Shown: piece after piece, positions 38,811-48,176 of the stretch
Layout of the letters: every line of letters starts with the position of its first letter
How positions within the stretch are numbered: the first letter of the stretch is position 1
Origin: Bermanella sp044597725
Lineage (GTDB): Bacteria > Pseudomonadota > Gammaproteobacteria > Pseudomonadales > Oceanobacteraceae
Length of the DNA: 64,000 nucleotides
Assembly: GCF_044597725.1 (NCBI RefSeq)
Contig: NZ_CP139003.1
Span: forward strand, 3,410,001 to 3,474,000
Direction: 5' to 3'
Made by a program: the position numbers and the translations under genes
Notes under the pieces: generated by a model
Seen by the model: the letters and a program-made list of their open reading frames with translations, nothing else
Database searches by the model: none
What the model was told of the DNA's origin: nothing

Positions 38811-40301
38811 ATGGGTCAGAATTACTTTAATACACTAAATTTACGCGAACAGCTCGATCAACTTGGTCGCTGTCGTTTCATGAACCGTGACGAATTCAGC
38901 ACTGGCTGTGACGTTCTAAAAGGCAAAAAAGTCGTGATCATCGGCTGTGGTGCGCAAGGTCTTAACCAAGGTCTAAACATGCGTGATTCGGGTCTAGACG
39001 TTTCTTACGCACTGCGTGAAGCAGCGATCACTGAAAAGCGTCAGTCTTGGAAAAACGCCACAGACAACGGTTTCACTGTCGGAACATACCAAGAGCTTGT
39101 ACCAACAGCCGACCTAGTATGTAACTTAACGCCAGACAAGCAGCACACTGACGCGGTATCTACTGTTATGCCTTTAATGAAGCAAGGCGCAACGCTAGGT
39201 TACTCTCATGGCTTCAACATCGTTGAAGAAGGCATGCAAATTCGTGAAGACATCACAGTTGTGATGGTTGCACCTAAGTGCCCTGGTTCTGAAGTACGCG
39301 AAGAATATAAGCGTGGCTTTGGTGTACCAACTCTAATCGCTGTTCACCCTGAAAACGATCCTAAAGGTGAAGGCCTTGATATCGCTAAAGCGTGGGCGTC
39401 AGCTACTGGCGGTGATCGCGCGGGTGTTCTAGAAAGCTCTTTCGTTGCAGAAGTTAAATCAGACCTTATGGGTGAGCAAACCATTCTTTGCGGTATGTTG
39501 CAGACTGGTGCTGTTTTGGGTTACGAAAAAATGGTTGCTGACGGCATTGATGGCCCATATGCCGCCAAACTCATTCAATACGGCTGGGAAACCGTTACAG
39601 AAGCGCTAAAAATTGGTGGTATCACCAATATGATGGATCGTCTATCAAACCCAGCGAAAATCAAAGCTTTCGATATGGCTGACGAACTTAAGCATTTATT
39701 GCGTCCACTATTCCGCAAGCACCAAGATGACATTATGACAGGTGAATTCTCACGCACCATGATGGAAGATTGGGCCAATGATGATGCGAACCTTCACAAG
39801 TGGCGTGAAGAAACCGCTGAAACCGGTTTTGAAAAAGAAGCTCCATGTGACACAGTAATCGACGAGCAAGAGTTCTTCGATAAAGGTATTTTCTTGGTAG
39901 CAATGGTTAAAGCCGGTGTTGAGCTTGCGTTCGAAACCATGGTTGAATCAGGCATTGTGGAAGAGTCTGCTTATTACGAGTCTCTGCACGAAACGCCATT
40001 GATCGCTAATACGATTGCACGTAAGAAACTATACGAAATGAACGTGGTTATTTCAGATACTGCCGAATACGGTTGCTATCTATTCTCTCATGTAGCTGTT
40101 CCATTACTTCGTGACCAGTTCATGGATAAAGTGGGCACTGACGTTTTAGGTAAAGGCCTAGAACTAGCTTCAAACTCAGTGGACAATGCGCGTCTTGTGG
40201 ATGTAAACGAAGAGATTCGTGAGCACCCTGTAGAGTGGATCGGTCAAGAACTTCGTGGTTATATGACAGATATGAAGCGTATCGTTGAAGCTTCTAAATA
40301 A
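38811..40301 (+). CDS. ilvC: Ketol-acid reductoisomerase (class II)
   Basis: IlvC isomerises and reduces acetolactate or acetohydroxybutyrate with NADPH in valine and isoleucine synthesis. The 496-residue length marks the long class II enzyme of enterobacteria and relatives, with a duplicated C-terminal domain. The Rossmann motif VVIIGCGAQGLNQG is at residues 41-54. Metal-binding acidic residues fall in DLMGEQTILCGMLQ near 218 and in EESAYYESLHETPLIANTI near 385. A GGAGA ribosome-binding site precedes the ATG by 8 bases. An intrinsic terminator follows. Confidence 0.98.
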   Translation: MGQNYFNTLNLREQLDQLGRCRFMNRDEFSTGCDVLKGKKVVIIGCGAQGLNQGLNMRDSGLDVSYALREAAITEKRQSWKNATDNGFTVGTYQELVPTADLVCNLTPDKQHTDAVSTVMPLMKQGATLGYSHGFNIVEEGMQIREDITVVMVAPKCPGSEVREEYKRGFGVPTLIAVHPENDPKGEGLDIAKAWASATGGDRAGVLESSFVAEVKSDLMGEQTILCGMLQTGAVLGYEKMVADGIDGPYAAKLIQYGWETVTEALKIGGITNMMDRLSNPAKIKAFDMADELKHLLRPLFRKHQDDIMTGEFSRTMMEDWANDDANLHKWREETAETGFEKEAPCDTVIDEQEFFDKGIFLVAMVKAGVELAFETMVESGIVEESAYYESLHETPLIANTIARKKLYEMNVVISDTAEYGCYLFSHVAVPLLRDQFMDKVGTDVLGKGLELASNSVDNARLVDVNEEIREHPVEWIGQELRGYMTDMKRIVEASK

Positions 40302-40320
40302 TAGTTATCACGTAGATATG

Positions 40321-40353
40321 AAAAAACCGCTGTAGCAATACAGCGGTTTTTTT
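40321..40353. terminator. Bidirectional terminator between ilvC and rubredoxin
   Basis: AAAAAACCGCTGTA and TACAGCGGTTTTTTT close over GCAA. The perfect stem has U-tracts on both strands, so it can serve ilvC and the convergent rubredoxin operon. Confidence 0.93.
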
Positions 40354-40392
40354 GTCTCTATAATCTGACCCTAAATATCAGGCAGGAGCCAG

Positions 40393-40557
40393 TTAAATCT
40401 GCACCATTTCAAATTCATCTTTACCCACACCACAATCTGGGCAAAGCCAATCACTGGGAATATCATCCCATTTTGTACCAGGGGCAATGCCTTCTTCAGG
40501 CCAGCCTTTGGCTTCATCATAAATAATCCCACACACCACGCACTCCCAAATTTTCAT
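40393..40557 (-). CDS. Rubredoxin (54 aa)
   Basis: This small iron-sulfur electron carrier holds a single Fe in two C-x2-C pairs: CVVCG (Cys6, Cys9) and CPDCG (Cys39, Cys42). The conserved core GTKWDDIPSDWLCPDCG is present, with Tyr13, Pro20, Trp30 and Trp37 in the expected places. It ends with DEFEMV, as in AlkG2/RubA-type rubredoxins that serve membrane alkane hydroxylases. GGGAGG lies 6 bases before the ATG. It follows the membrane hydroxylase gene after 37 bp and is likely its electron donor. A rubredoxin reductase is not in the window. Confidence 0.95.
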   Translation of the reverse strand: MKIWECVVCGIIYDEAKGWPEEGIAPGTKWDDIPSDWLCPDCGVGKDEFEMVQI

Positions 40558-40594
40558 ATCCACCTCCCACTACATTATTGATTAATAAAAACGG

Positions 40595-41464
40595 CTAACG
40601 CCCAGGCATGTATTTTTTAACATTGGTATTAAAGTAGCGTTTAAATACATTATTGGCTTCATCTTCGGACTGACGCCAGCCGTAAATTTCTGGTTTACTG
40701 GTTTCAATGGCCAATGTTTTGAAAATCAACCAATCATAAATCGCCAATGTAGCGGTTACATTTTTTGCCGAATTTTTACCTCGAGAGTGATGCTGATGAT
40801 GCTGTGTCGGAAAAGTAATTATATGGCATAGCCCCCACATAAGTGTCCTTACCCACTTGTACTTGTGATTTAAAAAATACAAATCGTAATTCCAGTTAAC
40901 ATGGGTATGGGCAGCCCACACACCTTTAAAAACCGTAGCAATCAAAAAGACTTCAGTTAACCCAAGATACAAACAAATAATTTGAAACCAGTAGTTGGGG
41001 AGGATAAACCACCAAGCCCAACCATTCACAAAGGTTTGTGTCACACTTAGCTGACCTTTACCATCTGGGCCACCTGATAAATGATGGGGGCGGTGGCTCA
41101 TTTTATAAAAGGCTTGTACCCATTGCAGAGCTTTATTTTTAGGGCGCCTGGCATGGGCAAACAAATGCGCCGAGCCATGAAGAAACTCCTCTATACAAAA
41201 GTATCCAATAAGTGCCCACCAGAAATACTCAGTCTGCAGCCAGGCTAAACTACCGGCGCTTGAGGGAAATACTAGTGTGAGCAATAAAGTAAAAACTACT
41301 ACCAGCAGCGGCCGCTGCACAGCAACCATCATGAATGTTGCTAAAAACGCCATCTGCCAATCTTGCTTGGTTTTCTTACCCTCCTTGGTTCGGCCGGATA
41401 CAAGCTCCCAAATGGCAGCAACAAGGATAAAGACGGTAACAACCAGTTTTAACATCTCTTCCAT
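40595..41464 (-). CDS. Membrane di-iron hydroxylase, fatty acid hydroxylase/sterol desaturase superfamily
   Basis: The 289-residue protein has four to six hydrophobic segments and a full set of histidine clusters: HGSAHLFAH (His96, 100, 104), SHRPHH (His124, 127, 128), AAHTHVNWN (His186, 188) and PTQHHQHH (His222-226). This spacing is that of the fatty acid hydroxylase superfamily, which uses two irons to hydroxylate or desaturate lipids, sterols or carotenoids. The rubredoxin encoded next downstream would be an apt electron donor. The ATG at 41464 has AGAGG 8 bases upstream and is preferred over a GTG three codons earlier. The substrate is unknown. Confidence 0.8.
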   Translation of the reverse strand: MEEMLKLVVTVFILVAAIWELVSGRTKEGKKTKQDWQMAFLATFMMVAVQRPLLVVVFTLLLTLVFPSSAGSLAWLQTEYFWWALIGYFCIEEFLHGSAHLFAHARRPKNKALQWVQAFYKMSHRPHHLSGGPDGKGQLSVTQTFVNGWAWWFILPNYWFQIICLYLGLTEVFLIATVFKGVWAAHTHVNWNYDLYFLNHKYKWVRTLMWGLCHIITFPTQHHQHHSRGKNSAKNVTATLAIYDWLIFKTLAIETSKPEIYGWRQSEDEANNVFKRYFNTNVKKYMPGR

Positions 41465-41561
41465 GGGGAACACCTCTCAAGAATTTATTTTATCTAGGTG
41501 TATTCCACATTAAGTCAGATTAATTTATATTAAAATTCGATATTAATGATAAGTAACTTCC

Positions 41562-42473
41562 ATGAAGCTGAATTTACGTTCCATAGACCTCAATCTATTG
41601 CCTGTGTTCGAAGCCATTATGGAGACTCGACAGTTTTCCAAAGCCGCCGAGCGCTTAGCCATGAGCCAACCAGCCATGAGTGCCGCCGTTCAGCGATTAC
41701 GCAATACCTTAAATGACCCCCTTTTTGTACGCAGCAGCCGGGGCGTTATACCAACTGCAAAAGCTGAAATACTGTATGAAGATGTACAAAAAGCCTTGTT
41801 CTTGGTTCGCCAAGGGTTGAGCCAACAAAATGAATTTAACCCAAACACAGAGCCCCATACTTTTCGCATTCTAAGTGGGGACTACTTCGAGTTTGTTTTA
41901 CTTCCGCAACTGCTTAACACCTTCGCTGAAGATGCGCAAAAAGTCCGTTTAAACTTGACTCCAATTTTAGAGCAGTCTGCCACACAATTAATGCATGCGC
42001 AGGCAGATGTCATGCTTGATGCCTTCCCTATTGACGATCACAGGATTCACTGTGAAGTTGTAACCCAAGAAAAACTAATGGTTATAACCAAAAAGCAACA
42101 TCCATGGATTAAAGGCTCCCTTTCACTTGAAGACTTTTTAAATGCAACTCATGCAGTTTTACCAAATAGAGGAAGGTTATTACCACTCGATAAAATACTG
42201 AATAAACCACTGGAAAGAGAAAGAAAAGTTGGAGTGCAGCTAACCCAATACATCAGCCTATTAGCCGCAGTGGCGAATAGCAATTACATCGCCACCGTAC
42301 CCAAAAACCTCGCGGTAAGGTACGCCGATGCTCTGGGCCTGCAGGTATACCCTTTTCCCATGGAAGTACCTCCTGTGCCCATTTACATGATGTGGCCAAA
42401 AGTACTTGACCGTAATCCGGCAAATGTGTGGCTATTAGACCAATTACGAAATGCCTTTAAGAGCATCGGTTAG
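41562..42473 (+). CDS. LysR-family transcriptional regulator
   Basis: The winged helix at residues 8-65 (LNLLPVFEAIMETRQFSKAA, AMSAAVQRLR) belongs to the NodD/LinR-like branch, which often starts with RSIDLNLL. The effector domain covers the rest of the 303 residues. It is divergent from the hydroxylase-rubredoxin genes, with a 97-bp AT-rich gap that holds ATTAA repeats compatible with a LysR site, so those genes are its likely target. Effector unknown. Confidence 0.88.
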   Translation: MKLNLRSIDLNLLPVFEAIMETRQFSKAAERLAMSQPAMSAAVQRLRNTLNDPLFVRSSRGVIPTAKAEILYEDVQKALFLVRQGLSQQNEFNPNTEPHTFRILSGDYFEFVLLPQLLNTFAEDAQKVRLNLTPILEQSATQLMHAQADVMLDAFPIDDHRIHCEVVTQEKLMVITKKQHPWIKGSLSLEDFLNATHAVLPNRGRLLPLDKILNKPLERERKVGVQLTQYISLLAAVANSNYIATVPKNLAVRYADALGLQVYPFPMEVPPVPIYMMWPKVLDRNPANVWLLDQLRNAFKSIG

Positions 42474-42607
42474 CATCCATTGCACCTCAATCAAATGGTC
42501 ACTCATTACGGCATAAATGGCCATTGGTCGAAATAATCCCCTTAATGTAATGTAGGTAAAGATTGCAATAGCCATTCTTCAACTATTTATAACAATAAAG
42601 GTTCGAC

Positions 42608-43816
42608 ATGAGTACTCACGCTTACATATACGATGCCATACGCACACCCCGCGGCAAGGGTAAACAAGATGGTGCCCTACACACAGTCAAACCCGTCTCT
42701 CTTGTGGTTGGCTTAATGAAATCCCTAGAAGAACGCAATAGACTCGATACAAGTAAGGTCGAAGATGTTGTATTGGGTTGTGTTACGCCTGTCGGTGACC
42801 AAGGTGCCGACATTGCTAAAACCGCAGCATTAGCCGCTGGTTGGGATGAGCGTGTTGCGGGTGTACAGCTTAATCGGTTTTGTGCATCAGGTTTAGAAGC
42901 GGTTAATACCGCGGCCATGAAAGTTGCATCGGGTTGGGAAGACTTAGTTGTAGCAGGTGGTGTAGAGTCCATGAGCCGTATTCCCATGGGCAGTGACGGC
43001 GGTGCATGGGCCATGGACCCAGCAACCAATATGATGACGCACTTTGTACCACAAGGTATTGGCGCCGATTTAATCGCCACGCTAGAAGGTTTTAGCCGCG
43101 AAGATGTAGATGCCTTTGCCGCTGAATCCCAACGTAAAGCAGCACAGGCACATAAAGAGGGTCGCTTTGATCGTTCACGTATTCCAGTTTCTGATCAAAA
43201 TGGCATTACTCTGCTCGACCACGATGAATTGGTTCGTGAGAACACCACGGTAGAGACACTTTCAGCTTTAAGACCCGCATTTGAAATGATGGGCGCCATG
43301 GGCTTTGATGATACCGCCAAGCTAAAATACCCGCAGGTGGAAAACATCAACCATATCCACCACGCTGGCAATAGCTCTGGCATTGTCGATGGCGCCGCTT
43401 TGGTATTGATTGGTAACGAAGCCATTGGTAAAGAATTAGGCATGAAACCGCGGGCCCGCATTGTCAGTGTTGCACTCACTTCAACAGAGCCCACCATAAT
43501 GTTAACTGGCCCTGCTCCTGCTGCTCGCAAAGCTCTGGCTAAAGCCGGCCTTACGGCAGATGACATTGATTTATTTGAAGTGAACGAAGCGTTTGCGTCT
43601 GTTGTTATGAAATTTCAAAAAGAACTCAATGTGCCATGGGATAAAATAAATGTTAATGGCGGTGCCATTGCCATGGGTCACCCACTTGGTGCAACTGGTG
43701 CCATGATTTTGGGAACGTTATTGGATGAACTTGAACGTCAAGAGAAACGATACGGTCTAGCAACGTTGTGTGTTGGTGGGGGGATGGGGATTGCCACCAT
43801 CATCGAACGGATATAA
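42608..43816 (+). CDS. fadA: Acetyl-CoA C-acyltransferase (thiolase, FadA-like)
   Basis: The thiolase cleaves 3-ketoacyl-CoA to acetyl-CoA and a shortened acyl-CoA. The acylated cysteine is C92 in NRFCASGLEAVN; the catalytic His is in GGAIAMGHPLGATGA near 350, and the second Cys in LCVGGGMGIA near the end. Length 402 is right for a degradative thiolase. The multifunctional hydratase/dehydrogenase gene follows 228 bp downstream. In this order (thiolase first) the pair resembles the second FadAB-like set of pseudomonads. An AATGGCCATT palindrome at 42516-42525, 80 bp upstream, could be a regulator site. Confidence 0.93.
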   Translation: MSTHAYIYDAIRTPRGKGKQDGALHTVKPVSLVVGLMKSLEERNRLDTSKVEDVVLGCVTPVGDQGADIAKTAALAAGWDERVAGVQLNRFCASGLEAVNTAAMKVASGWEDLVVAGGVESMSRIPMGSDGGAWAMDPATNMMTHFVPQGIGADLIATLEGFSREDVDAFAAESQRKAAQAHKEGRFDRSRIPVSDQNGITLLDHDELVRENTTVETLSALRPAFEMMGAMGFDDTAKLKYPQVENINHIHHAGNSSGIVDGAALVLIGNEAIGKELGMKPRARIVSVALTSTEPTIMLTGPAPAARKALAKAGLTADDIDLFEVNEAFASVVMKFQKELNVPWDKINVNGGAIAMGHPLGATGAMILGTLLDELERQEKRYGLATLCVGGGMGIATIIERI

Positions 43817-44044
43817 ACGAACCTAGTTACGTTGCTCTAGCGTCGTTATAAATTTTATCGGGATCGTTATTTAGGCTAGCTAAACGCCTCCCCCTCAAAA
43901 ATTTATGCCTTGCTAGATCTGCCTCACTAACGGTTCTTACACCATAAAAACGATTACAAAAGAATAAAAAACAAATTATTAGATTGGGTAAATTAGACGC
44001 TATTTTTAAACCTAATTTTTTAATTGCGGATAGGAAGAAAGAAT

Positions 44045-46192
44045 ATGACAGACGCAATACATTACGAAAAAGACAGCGATAACATCGTCACTTTAACCAT
44101 GGACATGCCGGGTCAAAGTGCTAATACCATGAATGCGGATTTTCGTGAATCCATTTTGGCCATTGCTGATCGCTTAGAAAATGAAAAAGACAGCATCAGC
44201 GGTGTGATCTATGCCTCTGCAAAAGATACGTTTTTTGCTGGTGGTGATTTAAAAGAGCTGATTGCTGTCACCAAAGACGATGCCGAAGATTTTTTCAATA
44301 TGGTAGAACAAATCAAAGCGCCTTTACGTAAAATCGAAACCCTAGGTGTGCCCGTTGTCGCGGCCATTAATGGTGCGGCATTAGGTGGTGGCTTCGAAAT
44401 TTGTTTGGCCAGCCATCATCGCATCGCGTTAAATAATCCAAAATTAAAAGTAGGTTTACCAGAGGTAACTCTCGGACTACTACCTGGCGGTGGCGGTGTT
44501 GCGCGCATGGTACGCTTACTTGGCCTAGAAGCCGCTTTTCCTTTCCTAATGGAAGGCAAGCAGGTTAACCCTGAAAAAGCATTAAAAGCCGGTTTGATTC
44601 ATGACATCGCCGACAACTCAGAAGATCTCATGGCAAAAGCCAAAGCTTGGGTGAAAGCCAATCCCAAATCCACACAACCCTGGGATGTTAAAGGTTATAA
44701 ATTGCCAGGCGGTGCACCAAGCCATCCTGCCGTGGCGCAAAAGCTTGCTATTGTACCTTCTGTTCTACGTCAAAAAACTAAAGGCTGTTACCCAGCCCCC
44801 GAGAAAATTTTGGCTGCTGCGGTAGAAGGTGCACAAGTTACGTTCGATGAAGCGTGTACTATTGAAAGCCGCTACTTTACAGAATTAACCACCTCGCAAA
44901 TCGCGAAAAATATGATTGGTACGTTTTGGTTTCAACTTAATGAAATCAAGGCCGGTGGCTCACGTCCTAACGGTATCGACAAACAAGTCACTAAAAAGTT
45001 GGGGATTCTTGGCGCAGGCATGATGGGTGCCGGTATTGCATATTCTACCGCCATGAGCGGGATCGACGTGGTATTAAAAGATGTATCCATGGAAGCGGCT
45101 GAAAAAGGGAAAGCCTACAGTGATGGCCTTCTAAAAAAACGCATTAGCCGCAAACAAATGTCTGAAGAAAAAGCAAAAACGGTTTTAGATCGTATTCTTC
45201 CTACGGACAAAGCAGAAGATTTGGAGGGCTGCGACCTGATTATCGAAGCGGTATTTGAAAACCGTGAGCTAAAAGCAAAGGTTACACAAGAAGCAGAAGC
45301 GTTCTTAGATAAAGACGGCGTATTTGCAAGTAATACATCAACACTGCCGATCACAGGTTTGGCCACAGCATCCAAAGACGAGAGCAAGTTCATTGGTCTA
45401 CATTTCTTTAGCCCGGTAGACAAGATGCCATTGGTGGAAATCATCATGGGTGAAAAAACCAATGATGAAACTCTTGCTAAAGCCTTTGACTATGTACTGC
45501 AAATCAACAAGACACCGATTGTGGTCAATGATAGTCGTGGTTTTTTTACCAGCCGTACCTTTGGCACTTTTGTAAACGAAGGTATCCGAATGTTAGCGGA
45601 AGGAGTTGAACCACAATTCATTGAAAGTGCGGCCTTACAAGCAGGCATGCCGGTAGGACCACTAGCGGTTCAAGATGAAGTGAGCCTTACTCTAAGTCGC
45701 AAAGTCACACGCCAAACCCGCGAAGACTTACAAGCCGAAGGCAGTGACCTAGAAGTATCACCTGCTGAAGCCTTAATTGATAGCATGATTGATGACTTTA
45801 AGCGTGAAGGTAAAGCAGCAGGTGCTGGTTTCTATGACTATCCAGCCAAAGGCAAAAAACAATTATGGCCTGGTTTACGTGAGCACTTTGTAAAGGCCGA
45901 TGCCTCAGTTGACTTCGAAGAAGCTAAAGAGCGCTTGTTATTTATTCAAGCTATCGAAACTCTAAGATGTTACGAAGAAAAAGTATTGACCAGTGTGCGC
46001 GACGCTAATATTGGTTCTATTTTTGGTATCGGTTTTGCCCCATGGACTGGCGGTGCGATTCAATACGTGAACCAATATGGTGTGCGTAACTTCTATCAGC
46101 GCGCTAAGGATCTAACAGATAAATACGGTGAGCGCTTTAATCCACCTAAAATACTGGCAGAGCATGCCGAGAAAGACATATTATTTAAGTGA
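44045..46192 (+). CDS. fadB: Multifunctional enoyl-CoA hydratase / 3-hydroxyacyl-CoA dehydrogenase (FadB/FadJ-like)
   Basis: The 715-residue protein does two beta-oxidation steps. The N-terminal crotonase domain (residues 1-190) has the oxyanion-hole stretch NGAALGGGFEICLASHHR and PEVTLGLLPGGGG with the two catalytic glutamates. The dehydrogenase domain starts with the NAD motif LGILGAGMMGAGIAYS near 324 and contains HFFSPVDKMPLVE; a second 3HCDH C-domain ends the protein. The ATG used here has AGGA about 9 bases upstream; a TTG seven codons earlier is less likely. It lies after the thiolase and is followed by a terminator. Chain-length specificity is unknown. Confidence 0.94.
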   Translation: MTDAIHYEKDSDNIVTLTMDMPGQSANTMNADFRESILAIADRLENEKDSISGVIYASAKDTFFAGGDLKELIAVTKDDAEDFFNMVEQIKAPLRKIETLGVPVVAAINGAALGGGFEICLASHHRIALNNPKLKVGLPEVTLGLLPGGGGVARMVRLLGLEAAFPFLMEGKQVNPEKALKAGLIHDIADNSEDLMAKAKAWVKANPKSTQPWDVKGYKLPGGAPSHPAVAQKLAIVPSVLRQKTKGCYPAPEKILAAAVEGAQVTFDEACTIESRYFTELTTSQIAKNMIGTFWFQLNEIKAGGSRPNGIDKQVTKKLGILGAGMMGAGIAYSTAMSGIDVVLKDVSMEAAEKGKAYSDGLLKKRISRKQMSEEKAKTVLDRILPTDKAEDLEGCDLIIEAVFENRELKAKVTQEAEAFLDKDGVFASNTSTLPITGLATASKDESKFIGLHFFSPVDKMPLVEIIMGEKTNDETLAKAFDYVLQINKTPIVVNDSRGFFTSRTFGTFVNEGIRMLAEGVEPQFIESAALQAGMPVGPLAVQDEVSLTLSRKVTRQTREDLQAEGSDLEVSPAEALIDSMIDDFKREGKAAGAGFYDYPAKGKKQLWPGLREHFVKADASVDFEEAKERLLFIQAIETLRCYEEKVLTSVRDANIGSIFGIGFAPWTGGAIQYVNQYGVRNFYQRAKDLTDKYGERFNPPKILAEHAEKDILFK

Positions 46193-46193
46193 T

Positions 46194-46227
46194 AAAAAAT
46201 CCCGCTATTCCTATAGCGGGATTTTTT
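46194..46227. terminator. Terminator between fadB and the TonB-C protein gene
   Basis: AAAAAATCCCGCTAT and ATAGCGGGATTTTTT make a perfect stem closing over a short loop. U-tracts on both strands serve the two convergent genes. Confidence 0.94.
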
Positions 46228-46249
46228 ACGTTCAATCGCATGACAATAT

Positions 46250-47413
46250 TTATTGCGCTTTGAAGCGATAAGGGATAGTAAACTCTAGTGTTTCATTGTT
46301 AGAGGCAACTAAATCTGGAACTTTAGGATAGGGTTGGGCGCGTTTTGCTGACATGACCGCCGCCGCATCGAGAATATTAATCTCTGACGACTGAATCATT
46401 TGTGCATCTTTCAAGTTTCCATCTTTATCTATATTGATACGAACTTTTACTAAGCCTTCTTGGCCCCGCTCAAATGCACGACGAGGATAAACCACCGACT
46501 GCATAGCTCGATTAATCAATTGCTTGTAATAATCACTTTCGGCCAACTGAATTTTCTTAAGTCGTGCACGCTCTTTTTCTTTTTCCGCCTTTAAGGCCGC
46601 TAAGCGAGCTTGTCGTTTGCGTTCATTCTCAATTCTTTGTCGCTCGAGTTCACGCTCTTTTTCCCGCTGAAGCGCTAACTGTTTTGCTTTTTCGTCCGCA
46701 TTGGTTTCGGTTTTGGCAATAACCCGTTGCTTTTGCACTGCTTGTTTAACTTTAGCAAGTTGCTTTTCTTCTTGGATTTCTTCTTCTTTTACTTGTTGCT
46801 GTTCCAGAAGGGCAACACGAACGGGAGTCAGCCATTTAGACACGACAGCTTTTCGAGACATATCTTGGTCTAAGGTTTCGTAAGCAATTACATGAGGGTT
46901 TTCTTCCAAGCTTAGAACGTGTCGTTTAAAGCTCGGTGTTGGAGGTAAAAGACCAATCCAGCCGCGCAGTAATACATTAGCGAAGCCAGGATTGTTAGAC
47001 TCCATCACCAATACGCCATTTATCTTTACTGATAAGCTGCCGTCTTGGCGTATTATTTCCATTCTGTCGCCGTACAACAAGTCTCCCTGCACGGTTTGAG
47101 TAAAATCCAATATTTCATCCGTGAACTGACGAATCGTTTTACCCGAATTATTAATGGCAATCATATCATTGAAAAGCTTAGTAAAGCGCCGCTTGGAGAC
47201 TTTGTCAGCAATAAATCGCATCTCCATACGTAGGTCGCTATTGCTTGCCACTATTTCGTCAGCATCTAAGGACGCATCTTCAATGTACAGTGCACCGTAG
47301 TAATATTTAGCACTTAAGTCGCTGTATAAGCCAATCCCCTTGAGTGGTATATCCGCGTTTGCCAGTGCCAAACTCGCACTGATCATAGTTATTATGGTGA
47401 TAATGAGTTTCAT
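46250..47413 (-). CDS. Periplasmic protein with chalcone-isomerase-like and TonB C-terminal domains
   Basis: A Sec signal peptide (residues 1-19, ending LANA) is followed by a domain (about 22-180) that resembles bacterial chalcone-isomerase-like proteins: GIGLYSDLSAKYYYGALYIE, MEMRFIADKVSKRRF and a conserved Gly-Asp (LYGDRMEI). Residues 195-290 form a highly charged coiled coil (Lys/Glu/Arg/Gln repeats). The last 90 residues match a TonB C-terminal domain (YPRRAFERGQEGLVKVRINI and MSAKRAQPYPKVP). Unlike TonB there is no inner-membrane anchor and no proline-rich linker, so it cannot couple to ExbBD directly. Possibly an envelope-stress or cell-wall-linked factor. Monocistronic. Confidence 0.78.
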   Translation of the reverse strand: MKLIITIITMISASLALANADIPLKGIGLYSDLSAKYYYGALYIEDASLDADEIVASNSDLRMEMRFIADKVSKRRFTKLFNDMIAINNSGKTIRQFTDEILDFTQTVQGDLLYGDRMEIIRQDGSLSVKINGVLVMESNNPGFANVLLRGWIGLLPPTPSFKRHVLSLEENPHVIAYETLDQDMSRKAVVSKWLTPVRVALLEQQQVKEEEIQEEKQLAKVKQAVQKQRVIAKTETNADEKAKQLALQREKERELERQRIENERKRQARLAALKAEKEKERARLKKIQLAESDYYKQLINRAMQSVVYPRRAFERGQEGLVKVRINIDKDGNLKDAQMIQSSEINILDAAAVMSAKRAQPYPKVPDLVASNNETLEFTIPYRFKAQ

Positions 47414-47657
47414 ATCCCTTTCCTAAAAACGAGCTAATATAAGGGGGCCTTTAGCCTTCCTGCTTTATTATTCTTGGTGCCATATTAAACCATACTATTT
47501 GCTTGGGTCTAACTTTAACTATTACTTCTGCCTATATTGACTAAAAACAAACTCAATTAAATCCTTAATATAAGCATTGGGGCCACATTTTCTTTTTGTC
47601 ATCAAAATATCATCACATTGAAAGTTAAACGTCATATAGCCAACCTACCCTTGTTAT

Positions 47658-48176
47658 ATGAAATTAATAAACAGCTTATATCGATACGATCTAAGAATGC
47701 TGCTTTGGTGCGTTCGGTACCGGGTACGCCCCATTTTCATGCGTTTTATTCGAACGGTTTCACGATCGGGCGATGGCTATACCCAAGCCATTATCCCATT
47801 GAGTTTGTTCTTGCTTGATACCCACATAGCATGGGAGTTCACTCATCTTGTACTTATTGCATTTGTAATTGAACGGCCTCTTTATTTAATATTGAAAAAC
47901 GGTTTAAAGCGTAAACGCCCTCCTGAAATTATCCCTGACTTCACTAGCATTATTCGTGCCTCAGACCAGTTTAGCTTCCCATCTGGCCATACCATGGCGG
48001 CCTTTTTACTAGCAGGGTTGTGTGTTTTTCAGTTTGGCTCTATAGCCTGGCCAATTTACATTTGGGCCAGCTTGGTGGGTTTTTCAAGGGTCGTGCTGGG
48101 TGTTCATTTCCCTTCGGATATATTAGCGGGAGCGTTTATAGGTAGCATTCTTGCGTTAGGAGTAACAAACGTATGA
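47658..48176 (+). CDS. PAP2-family membrane phosphatase
   Basis: PAP2 phosphatases remove phosphate from lipid substrates such as phosphatidic acid, undecaprenyl diphosphate or sphingoid phosphates. All three motifs are present: KNGLKRKRP near residue 78, PSGHT near 112 with the acid-base His, and SRVVLGVHFPSD near 148 with the nucleophilic His. Five to six hydrophobic segments place it in the inner membrane. It overlaps the glycosyltransferase gene by four bases, so the two are translated together. The start has only a weak ribosome-binding site. Confidence 0.9.
   Translation: MKLINSLYRYDLRMLLWCVRYRVRPIFMRFIRTVSRSGDGYTQAIIPLSLFLLDTHIAWEFTHLVLIAFVIERPLYLILKNGLKRKRPPEIIPDFTSIIRASDQFSFPSGHTMAAFLLAGLCVFQFGSIAWPIYIWASLVGFSRVVLGVHFPSDILAGAFIGSILALGVTNV

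Noticed and set aside
42622..43080. 152-codon frame antisense to the thiolase (and similar frames antisense to other genes)
   Set aside because: It is a shadow of a well-supported gene and shows no signal of its own.
43827..44057. 76-codon minus-strand frame in the fadA-fadB gap
   Set aside because: It covers the fadB ribosome-binding site, has no family resemblance and no good start signal.
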